Shown here one piece after another: positions 1 to 6,104 of a stretch of DNA of 20,081 bases. Source of the stretch: Candidatus Caccousia avistercoris (GTDB lineage: Bacteria; Bacillota; Clostridia; Oscillospirales; Acutalibacteraceae); contig DVMK01000194.1 of NCBI GenBank assembly GCA_018715025.1, positions 1-20,081 of the forward strand, in the 5' to 3' direction. The translations under genes and the position numbers were made by a program. The notes beneath the pieces were generated by a model that saw only the letters and a program-made list of their open reading frames with translations, searched no databases and was not told the DNA's origin. Position 1 is the stretch's first letter. The number at the start of each line of letters is the position of its first letter.

Positions 1-6
1 GTTCTC

Positions 7-87
7 TGTGGAAAACAGTACCACCATCCCGTGGAGTTTTTCACATTTTCCACTGAGTTTTCCACATTATCCACCGGGTTCTCCACA
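7..87. promoter_or_regulatory. Cluster of DnaA-box-like 9-mers (possible origin-region fragment)
   Basis: Six 9-mers resemble the DnaA box TTATCCACA. One is on the minus strand (7-15, TTTTCCACA) and five are on the plus strand: TTTTTCACA at 37-45, TTTTCCACT at 46-54, TTTTCCACA at 58-66, TTATCCACC at 67-75 and TTCTCCACA at 79-87. Most are one base from the consensus, and several abut head to tail. Tandem arrays like this are typical of the intergenic regions next to dnaA in Firmicutes origins. No dnaA, dnaN, rpmH or rnpA is visible here because the window starts inside the array. An origin is therefore a possibility, not a conclusion; the array could also be a DnaA-binding regulatory or titration site. 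Confidence 0.5.
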
Positions 88-230
88 CGGTATTTCACTG
101 GGAAAATGTCGATTTATGTAAACCAGGCCCATTACAGCAGGTATAAGATGTCCCCCAATGGGGATTTCACCCCTGTTTGTAAACTCCTTTTGAATTTCCT
201 CTTTTTGGTCTCCTCATTTTCGACGGATTA

Positions 231-239
231 TGCTATAAT
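231..239 (+). promoter_or_regulatory. Extended -10 promoter, probably for rlmB
   Basis: TGCTATAAT (231-239) is a perfect TGn extended -10 element. No good -35 hexamer lies 16-18 bp upstream, which extended -10 promoters tolerate. Transcription would start near 246, giving a leader of about 290 nt before rlmB. The strength is inferred from the match only. Confidence 0.55.
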
Positions 240-268
240 AAAGCGCAGGAACGCCTGTGTGCCGCATT

Positions 269-403
269 GTGCCGCAGCAAAGCTGCGTCACGCGTCGAAC
301 GATAGATTTACGGGATAACAAGTTCCCGGTGTGGCGCGGCGAGGCCGCACCACGCGCCGAAGCATAATTGTCGGGTTGCGTCCCCGCCAATTACGCTTCG
401 CGC
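269..403 (+). repeat. Three consecutive inverted repeats in the rlmB leader
   Basis: Hairpin 1 (269-291) pairs GTGcCGCAGC with GCTGCGtCAC around an AAA loop. Hairpin 2 (331-353) pairs GTGGCGCGGC with GCCGCACCAC around a GAG loop, 9 of 10 positions paired. Hairpin 3 pairs 358-370 with 388-400 (12 of 13 positions) around a 17-nt loop and can extend by three G/C pairs after a bulge (354-403). None is followed by a T-run, so they are not simple terminators. They could be a structured leader RNA or copies of dispersed palindromic elements. Confidence 0.5.
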
Positions 404-455
404 CGCTTTACTTTTCCCAGGGTCGGGGCACGCGCAGAAAGAGAACAAACTCCCT

Positions 456-492
456 CAGTCACGCCGCTCCCTCAAAGAGGGGGCTCTGACTG
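456..492 (+). repeat. Palindromic element, resembles dispersed clostridial repeat
   Basis: GCTCCCTC (466-473) pairs with GAGGGGGC (477-484) around an AAA loop, and the outer arms CAGTC (456-460) and GACTG (488-492) also pair. The string CCTCAGTC followed by GCTCCCTCAAAGAGGG is reminiscent of a short palindromic element scattered through many Ruminococcaceae-type genomes. That is my recollection rather than a search result. It ends about 40 nt before the rlmB start codon. Confidence 0.4.
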
Positions 493-533
493 CCGGGGAA
501 TAAAGAGAATAAGATGGGGAGATACTGAAAAAG

Positions 534-1337
534 ATGATGAAAAATCAATGGAATCATAAAGAAGAACACAGGGAGCCGGAGGCCCGCGGCGGAGAAGGCG
601 TGGTAGCCGGGCGCAACGCGGTGACAGAAGCCCTGCGCAGCGGCAGGCCCATCGACACCCTGTTCGTGGCCCGGGGCCTGCTGGAAAAGGGCAGCGTGGC
701 CGCGCTGGCCGCCAGGGCCAGGCAGGCGGGGGCAAATGTGAAGGAGGCCGACCCCAGGAAGCTGGATTCCCTCTGCGGAGGGGCCGTGCATCAGGGGGTG
801 GTGGCCCTGGCCGCCGCCAAGGAATTTTCCACGGTGGAGGATATGTTCCGCCTGGCGGAGGAACGGGGGGAACCGCCGTTCCTGATTTTGGCGGACGAGC
901 TGGCCGACCCCCACAACCTGGGGGCGATTCTCCGCACGGCGGAGTGCGCCGGGGCCCACGGGGTAATCATCCCCAAGCGCCGGTCGGTGGGGCTCACCTA
1001 CACGGTGGCCAAGGCCGCCGCAGGCGCTCTGGAGTATGTCCCCGTGGCCCGGGTGGCCAACCTGGCCGCCTGCATGAAAGAGCTGAAGCAGCGCGGCGTG
1101 TGGATTTACGGCGCCGACATGGAGGGCGAGCCCTGGTGCGGCGCAGACCTCACCGGCCCCCTGGCCCTGGTGGTGGGCTCTGAGGGCTTCGGCATGAGCC
1201 GCCTGGTGCGGGAAAGCTGCGATTTCATCCTTTCCCTGCCCATGAAGGGGAACATCAATTCCCTGAACGCCTCGGTGGCCTGCGGCGTGCTGGCGTACGA
1301 GGCGGCGCGCCAGCGGGCCCATATTCCCGCCAGATAA
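534..1337 (+). CDS. rlmB: 23S rRNA (guanosine-2'-O-)-methyltransferase RlmB, SpoU/TrmH family
   Basis: A 267-residue SPOUT-class methyltransferase that uses S-adenosylmethionine to 2'-O-methylate a guanosine of 23S rRNA (RlmB), or a close TrmH paralogue. An N-terminal substrate-binding domain (about 20-100, starting GVVAGRNAVTEAL) is followed by the catalytic knot domain. All three SpoU motifs are intact: NLGAILRTAECAGA from residue 128 with the catalytic Arg134, GSEGFGM from 215, and LPMKGNINSLNASVA from 235. The length is normal for the family. The start is the first of two adjacent ATGs (534/537); GGGGAG at 516-521 lies somewhat far upstream, so 537 is less likely. The next gene begins 34 bp downstream on the same strand with no terminator between, so the two are probably cotranscribed. 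The exact rRNA position modified is inferred from family membership. Confidence 0.93.
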   Translation: MMKNQWNHKEEHREPEARGGEGVVAGRNAVTEALRSGRPIDTLFVARGLLEKGSVAALAARARQAGANVKEADPRKLDSLCGGAVHQGVVALAAAKEFSTVEDMFRLAEERGEPPFLILADELADPHNLGAILRTAECAGAHGVIIPKRRSVGLTYTVAKAAAGALEYVPVARVANLAACMKELKQRGVWIYGADMEGEPWCGADLTGPLALVVGSEGFGMSRLVRESCDFILSLPMKGNINSLNASVACGVLAYEAARQRAHIPAR

Positions 1338-1371
1338 GCGCCCAGTTTGCAGGAAAGGAGCACGGTAAGGA

Positions 1372-4300
1372 ATGGACGATCATCGGAATTCTTCGCAGGA
1401 TTTTTCCCTGGAAGAAATCCTTGCAGATTTGCGTACCAGCCGGGACAACGAACCGCCCCAGGAGGAAAACGCCCCCGCCCGGCCCGCCCCGAAACCGGAG
1501 GCAGAGCGGCCGGCCCCCGCCCCGGCAGGCCGCCGGCGGGAGCCGGAGCCCCCGCCGGCCCAGGAGCCCCAGCCCATTACCGCCGAGGATTTGGCCGGCG
1601 AGGAAGAGCTGGAGGATGCGGGACCCCGCCCCGGCCGCAGGGCCAGGGGAGAAAGGCGCAGCCTGGGCGGCCTGTTTTCCCGGTGGAAAAAGGAAAAGCA
1701 GGAGGATTTTTCCCCCGAGGACGATATTTACTACGGCCTTCGCCTGAAGAGCCGGGAGGAATATAAAAAGGATTACGAGGAGACCATGTCTTTCTCCACA
1801 GAGGAGCAGGACGAAGAAAGCGAATCCGCCTACTCCTATTTGTTCCAGCAGGAAGAAAATGAGGAGGAGCAGGAGATCTCCGACCGGATCCTCCGTTCCC
1901 GGGAGGAACGCCGCGCCCGCGTGGCCAAGGTGATGCGCCAGGCCGGGCTGGACGACGGGGAGGATATTTTCTCCCTGTACCAGAAGGAAGAGGCCCAGCG
2001 GGCCAACCGCGCCGGGCGGGAAGCCCGGGAGGCCGCCCGCGTGCTGGAAAAGGCCGGCGGCCGGGAGGAGGAGCCGGAGGAGGAGCCCGCCCCCGCCCCC
2101 AAGGCCCAGGCCATGCCGGCGCAGCCGGATCCCCAGCCGGAGCCCCCCGCCCCGGCAAGGGAGGAGCCCCCCACCCGGGAGCTGGACCTGGCCGAGCTGG
2201 AGGCTTTGAAGGAGAAGTCCCGGCAGGAGGCCAGGAAAAAGAGCCGTTCCCGCCGCCGCGCCCAGCCGGACGGCCGCGGGCCGGAGGCGCAGCCCATCGA
2301 CCTGGGCGACGGCGTCACCCGCATCCTGCGCCCCGGGAAGCAGGAACCGCCCCGGGAGCAGGAGCAGCCCAGCTTCCGCCCCGCGCCGCCCCCGGTGTTT
2401 CTCTCTGAGCAGGAGGAGCCCCAGACCGCTTCCCCCGCCCAGGCGGCCGGGCGGGAACGCCCGGAGGAAGCCCCCGCCCCGGTGAAGGAACCGCAGCCTC
2501 TCGCCCCCGCCCCCTCCCAGGAGCCGGAGCCCGTCCCCCGGCAGGAGCCCGCCCCCCAGGCCCAGCCCAGGATCCTTTCCAAAAAATCCGCCCGGCGGGA
2601 GCATTCCTACCGGCAGGAAAGCGGCGTGCCCCTTCTGCCCGTGGAGGAGACGGAGGAAAACCTGGAGGAAGCCCTCACCAACGAGGTGAAAAGCTACCCC
2701 AGGCCCAACCGCTTCGCCGCCCGCCAGCCGGCTTCCGCGCAGGCTGCGGCAGAGCCCGCCCCGCCCGCCGGCGCCGCCCCCCAGGCAGAGCCGGTACATA
2801 GCGCCCCGCCGGAGGAGGAGCCCGCCGCGCCCGTTTCCGGGAAGCGGCAGCCCCCCAAGCTGGAGGTCCTTCCCGCCCCTGCAAAGCCGGAGTCCCCCGA
2901 GCCCTGGGATCTTCCCCAGGAGATCTGGTCCGGGCGGGACGTCCAGACGGAAAAGGGGGAAGCGCAGGACGAGGCGGCGGAGCCGAAGGCGGAAGGCCCC
3001 GCCCTTAAACGGCATCCGGTAAAGCGCAAGCCCCGCCGCCGCTTTTCCATTTTCGGCGGGGAGGAAGCGGACAACCGGCCGGAGGATGAATTCCCCGCCG
3101 ACCCGGGCGAGATTGAGGACTACCAGAAGCCGGAGGATGCGGAATCCATCCTTCACGATTTCGCCCAGAAAACCCGCTCCCTCACCCTCCGCCTGGCGGT
3201 GACCGGGTTCTCCCTGCTGCTCATGCTTCTGTTCGGCCTGATTTCCGAATACAGCGGGGTTCTTCCCCAGGCCATTGAATATTACCTGCTGACCCAGCCA
3301 TACCTGATTTTAGAGCTGATTTTTCTTCTCATCGCCGCCGCCTTTTCCTGGCAGACCCTGTGGAACGGGCTGAAGGGCCTGGCAAAGCTTCAGGCCAACA
3401 GCGACAGCGGGGCCGCCGTGGCCGTGCTGGCGGCCGCCGTTCATTCCGTGTTCCTGCTGTTCACCGCAGGCAGCGTGGAGGCCGGGCAGCTTCACATTTA
3501 CGCCCCTCTGGCGGTGCTGGCCCTGTTTTTGAACACGGCGGGCAAGCTTTCCATGGTAAAACGGGTGTGGAAGAATTTCCGCTTTGTGGCCGCCCCCGAC
3601 AAAAAGTCGGTGGTGCGCCTGTACGACGACCACAACACGGCCCTGCGCATGGCCAAGGGCTGTGTGGCCGACGCCCCCGTCATCGCTTACCAGACCAAGG
3701 CCGGCTTCCTGAAAAACTTCCTGAAGATTTCGTACCTGCCGGATCCCTGTGAACAGAATTCCCAGATCATCGCGCCCATCGGCGTGGTGTCCTCCCTCAT
3801 CCTGTACATTGTCACCCTGGTGCTCACCCACGACGCCATGGCCGCCCTCACCGCCTTCACGGCGGCCTGCTGCGTGTGCACCCCCATGCTGAACCAGCTG
3901 TGCGTCAACCTGCCTTTGGCGCAGGTTTCCCGCGTGGCGGCCCGCCACGGGGCCATGCTGTCTGGGTACGGCGCGCTGGACCGCTTCAGCGACGTGAACG
4001 CCGTTTTGCTGGATGCGAAGGACCTGTTCCCGAAAAACTGCGTGGTGCTCAGCGGCATTAAAACCTTCGGCGGCCAGCGCATTGACGAGGCTATTCTGGA
4101 GGCCGCCGCCCTGCTGGACGAAACCGGCGGCACCCTGGGCGAAATTTTCGACCAGGTGATTCAGAGCAGGCGGGATATTCTGCCCAAGGTGGAAAACTTT
4201 ACCTACGAGGACGGCAAGGGCCTGGTGGGCTGGGTTTCCGGCCACCGGATTCTGGTGGGCACCCGGGAGCTGATGACGGCTCACAAAATCACCCCGCCTT

Positions 4301-4845
4301 CCCGGGATTACGAGGAAAAATACCTGCTGGGCGGCAAGAAGGTGCTGTACCTGGCCTCCGGCGGGGAGCTGGTGGCCATGTTCCTCCTCGCCTACAACGC
4401 GGAGCGCCGCCGCACCGCCGAGCTGTGCCGCCTGGAGGACAACGGCGTGGCCTTCCTGGTGCGCACCTGCGACCCTAACATCACCCCCGAGCTGCTTTCC
4501 CAATGCTTCCAGCTGGATCCCCGCTCGGTCAACGTGCTGCCCACCGGCCTTGGCAAGGTGTACCAGAAGCTGACCGCCAAGCCGCTGGCCTCTGCCTCTG
4601 CGTGGATGGCCACCAAGGGCCGCCCCACCGCCATGATGCGCCTGCTCACCGCCTGCATCCGCCAGCGGGGGAACATTTCCCTGGCGGTAGCGCTGCAGAA
4701 CGTGGCGGTTGTGCTGGGCTTCGTGCTGGTGGCCTTCCTTTCCTGCTATTCCGGCCTGTCCAGGCTGAACACCATGTTCCTCCTTCTCTACGAGCTGTTC
4801 TGGGCCCTGGCCATTCTCATTCTTCCCCGACTCCGCAAACCCTGA
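1372..4845 (+). CDS. Large disordered membrane protein with degenerate P-type ATPase core
   Basis: 1157 residues. Residues 1 to about 600 are low-complexity, rich in Pro, Glu, Arg, Ala and Gln, with no visible fold; an early motif FSLEEILADLR starts at residue 11. The rest resembles a heavy-metal (P1B) ATPase, with eight predicted membrane segments in the order 2+2+2+2 (near 608, 644, 680, 710, 800, 823 and two at the C-terminus). CCVCTP (833-838) sits where P1B pumps have CPC, and an N-domain-like stretch around 948-965 reads GKGLVGWVSG. The catalytic motifs are lost. The phosphorylation site DKTGT reads DAKDL (Asp881 kept), TGD reads TCD (1032-1034), GDGxND is absent, and the loop where the actuator domain with TGE belongs is too short. 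I infer a non-pumping pseudo-ATPase with a structural, sensing or envelope role. AAAGGAG (1354-1360) precedes the ATG by 11 nt. It follows rlmB closely and ends at a strong terminator. Confidence 0.8.
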   Translation: MDDHRNSSQDFSLEEILADLRTSRDNEPPQEENAPARPAPKPEAERPAPAPAGRRREPEPPPAQEPQPITAEDLAGEEELEDAGPRPGRRARGERRSLGGLFSRWKKEKQEDFSPEDDIYYGLRLKSREEYKKDYEETMSFSTEEQDEESESAYSYLFQQEENEEEQEISDRILRSREERRARVAKVMRQAGLDDGEDIFSLYQKEEAQRANRAGREAREAARVLEKAGGREEEPEEEPAPAPKAQAMPAQPDPQPEPPAPAREEPPTRELDLAELEALKEKSRQEARKKSRSRRRAQPDGRGPEAQPIDLGDGVTRILRPGKQEPPREQEQPSFRPAPPPVFLSEQEEPQTASPAQAAGRERPEEAPAPVKEPQPLAPAPSQEPEPVPRQEPAPQAQPRILSKKSARREHSYRQESGVPLLPVEETEENLEEALTNEVKSYPRPNRFAARQPASAQAAAEPAPPAGAAPQAEPVHSAPPEEEPAAPVSGKRQPPKLEVLPAPAKPESPEPWDLPQEIWSGRDVQTEKGEAQDEAAEPKAEGPALKRHPVKRKPRRRFSIFGGEEADNRPEDEFPADPGEIEDYQKPEDAESILHDFAQKTRSLTLRLAVTGFSLLLMLLFGLISEYSGVLPQAIEYYLLTQPYLILELIFLLIAAAFSWQTLWNGLKGLAKLQANSDSGAAVAVLAAAVHSVFLLFTAGSVEAGQLHIYAPLAVLALFLNTAGKLSMVKRVWKNFRFVAAPDKKSVVRLYDDHNTALRMAKGCVADAPVIAYQTKAGFLKNFLKISYLPDPCEQNSQIIAPIGVVSSLILYIVTLVLTHDAMAALTAFTAACCVCTPMLNQLCVNLPLAQVSRVAARHGAMLSGYGALDRFSDVNAVLLDAKDLFPKNCVVLSGIKTFGGQRIDEAILEAAALLDETGGTLGEIFDQVIQSRRDILPKVENFTYEDGKGLVGWVSGHRILVGTRELMTAHKITPPSRDYEEKYLLGGKKVLYLASGGELVAMFLLAYNAERRRTAELCRLEDNGVAFLVRTCDPNITPELLSQCFQLDPRSVNVLPTGLGKVYQKLTAKPLASASAWMATKGRPTAMMRLLTACIRQRGNISLAVALQNVAVVLGFVLVAFLSCYSGLSRLNTMFLLLYELFWALAILILPRLRKP

Positions 4846-4852
4846 GCAAGCG

Positions 4853-4915
4853 GCAGGGCCATGGGACGCGCGCCGCCCCATGGCCCTGCTTTGCCTCTTT
4901 TGCTTTTTTCTTTTT
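4853..4915 (+). terminator. Rho-independent terminator after the rlmB operon
   Basis: A perfect 13-bp stem (4853-4865 with 4877-4889; arm GCAGGGCCATGGG) encloses an 11-nt loop and is followed by a T-rich tract to about 4915. It starts seven bases after the stop codon of the large membrane protein. Confidence 0.9.
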
Positions 4916-4923
4916 ATGGAATT

Positions 4924-4931
4924 GATATGAT
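4924..4931 (+). promoter_or_regulatory. Possible extended -10 promoter for the SGNH hydrolase gene
   Basis: TGATATGAT (4923-4931) matches TGn plus a -10 with one mismatch. The -35 region is only a T-rich run. It lies between the terminator and the ribosome binding site, and would give a leader of about 20 nt. Confidence 0.4.
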
Positions 4932-4956
4932 TAAATAAGAAAGGGTGGATTGATTG

Positions 4957-5592
4957 ATGAAGGAATATTTCAAGCCGGGCGCTACCGTGCTGTTTCAGGG
5001 GGACAGCATCACCGACGCCGGGCGGGACTACCAAAACCCGGCGGATCTGGGCGGCGGTTACCCCCAGAAGGCGGCGGCCATTTACCAGACCCTGTTCCCC
5101 GAAAGCGGGGTGCGCTTTGTAAACCGCGGGGTTTCCGGCAACCGCTCCGCCGATCTTCTGGCCCGCTACGAGAGGGACTTCAAGGCCCTGCAGCCCGATT
5201 TCATCTCCATCCTCATCGGGATCAACGACGTGTGGCGCAGGTACGACAGCAACGACCCCACCACGGCGGACCAGTTTGAAGAGAATTACCGCACCCTGCT
5301 GGAGAAGATCAAAAGGGATCTGCCCCAGGCCAAAATTATGATTCTGGAGCCCTTCCTGCTGCATTCCCTGCCGGACCGCCCCGCCTGGCATGAGGATTTG
5401 GACGAGAAGCTGCAGCGGGTGCGGCGGCTTGCCGTGGACTATGCGGACTATTTCATTCCCCTGGACGGCATCTTCGCCCGCCTCGCCTTCCACTCCGCCC
5501 CCCAGAAGCTGGCGGCGGACGGCGTGCACCCCACCCAGCTGGGGCATTCCCACATTGCGGTGGAGTACTGGAAGGAGCTGGGCGTACTGTAA
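4957..5592 (+). CDS. SGNH/GDSL-type hydrolase (esterase or acetylxylan-esterase-like)
   Basis: A 211-residue hydrolase with all four SGNH blocks. Block I is FQGDSITDAG with the nucleophile Ser17. Block II is GVSGN with Gly61 and Asn62 of the oxyanion hole. Block III is GIND with Asn90. Block V is DGVHP with catalytic Asp188 and His191. No signal peptide or membrane segment is visible, so it is probably cytoplasmic and likely deacylates small esters such as acetylated sugars. The substrate cannot be read from the sequence. I chose the ATG at 4957 over the in-frame TTG at 4954 because it is the better codon and is well spaced from the purine-rich GAAAGGGTGG (about 4939-4948). It is a single gene after a terminator, with no obvious partner nearby. 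Confidence 0.88.
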   Translation: MKEYFKPGATVLFQGDSITDAGRDYQNPADLGGGYPQKAAAIYQTLFPESGVRFVNRGVSGNRSADLLARYERDFKALQPDFISILIGINDVWRRYDSNDPTTADQFEENYRTLLEKIKRDLPQAKIMILEPFLLHSLPDRPAWHEDLDEKLQRVRRLAVDYADYFIPLDGIFARLAFHSAPQKLAADGVHPTQLGHSHIAVEYWKELGVL

Positions 5593-5974
5593 CGGAAAGG
5601 GAGTCCCTGCTGCGGCACAATGCAAACCATTTTGAAAAAGTTTGATCAAAACTTTCACGTTCGCTCTCTTTTAAATCTTTATTTTAAATATTACCCCCCA
5701 GCAAAGGTGAACGGATTTCTCCTCTGCAATCGTATATAGAGTAAAAGCCGCTTTCCGCTGGCTGAACGAAAACGAGGGGGATTTTGCGGGAGATTCAGGA
5801 TTGGATGGAAGCGCTGTCCTCTGGTGAAGATGCCAGCCCAGGGGCAGAATCGCAGAGTGAAAACAGAAGCCCGGGGAACGGCAGCGGCCGCGGATACCAG
5901 CACAGGAGAAACGGCGGCTGACAAACCATGCCGCCGCAAACAAAAGGCTCGTCTTTCCTCAAAACTCCAGGCAG
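5593..5974 (+). other. Gene-free region, possibly with decayed coding remnants
   Basis: No recognisable gene. An imperfect palindrome, AAAGTTT-GATCA-AAACTTT (5637-5655), follows the esterase but lacks a T-run. Two short overlapping plus-strand frames look faintly protein-like. One runs from about 5715 to a stop near 5823 (KAAFRWLNENEGDFAGDSG) without a start codon. The other is 5805-5921 (38 residues, beginning MEALSSGEDASP). Together they could be a frameshifted relic. They precede a plus-strand terminator that otherwise has no gene close by. I see no family resemblance. Confidence 0.35.
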
Positions 5975-6015
5975 AACAAGCCCGGCGCGCAGGCTGCGTG
6001 CCGGGCTTGTTTTTT
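5975..6015 (+). terminator. Rho-independent terminator, plus direction
   Basis: A 12-bp stem (5975-5986 with 6000-6011; arm AACAAGCCCGGC) with a 13-nt loop leads into a run of six T (6010-6015). It would stop transcripts from the esterase gene or from the decayed region before it. It faces a minus-strand terminator 28 bp away. Confidence 0.85.
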
Positions 6016-6038
6016 GCTGTTTTCTGGCATCAGTCAGC

Positions 6039-6070
6039 AAAAACAGCCGCCCCCAAGGGGAAGCGGCTGT
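6039..6070 (-). terminator. Rho-independent terminator for the DUF815/lipoprotein operon
   Basis: On the minus strand, ACAGCCGC (6070-6063) pairs with GCGGCTGT (6050-6043), with an inner CCCC/GGGG extension, followed by T5 (complement of 6043-6039). It lies about 35 bp past the stop codon of the lipoprotein gene. Confidence 0.85.
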
Positions 6071-6104
6071 CTGCGTTTGGCTGTGCGGCTTGTTATGGGC
6101 CCTC

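Larger units (their letters stand above)
88..533 (+). other. Gene-free region with promoter and structured leader before rlmB
   Basis: No convincing gene is present. Short open frames here have no family resemblance, no good ribosome binding site, and run through the DnaA-like repeats or the hairpins. The first part (88-230) is moderately AT-rich, with a small hairpin (TCCCC-AAT-GGGGA near 151-163) and a palindrome GTTTGTAAAC near 176. The second part, from about 245, would be the untranslated leader of rlmB and holds four stable hairpins that are listed separately. Confidence 0.6.

Noticed and set aside
31..318. A 95-codon frame with FST/STxFST repeats at the window start
   Set aside because: The repeats are just the DnaA-box-like DNA motifs read as codons. 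The start would be GTG without a ribosome binding site, and the frame crosses the promoter.
368..559. A 63-codon frame before and overlapping rlmB
   Set aside because: It lies within the hairpins of the leader and overlaps the rlmB start, with no ribosome binding site or family resemblance.
1600..3000. Repetitive Pro/Glu-rich coding considered as a tandem repeat array
   Set aside because: No fixed repeat unit or period is visible. It is compositional bias within one open frame, not a repeat array or CRISPR.
1255..3156. A 633-codon minus-strand frame opposite the disordered region
   Set aside because: It is a mirror of the Pro/Glu/Arg-rich coding, giving Gly/Leu/Arg-rich nonsense. The plus frame has a ribosome binding site, continues into membrane helices and ends at a terminator.
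3310..5658. A 782-codon minus-strand frame opposite the pseudo-ATPase and esterase genes
   Set aside because: It runs across a strong plus-strand terminator and two genes with clear motifs. Its composition is that of an antisense shadow.
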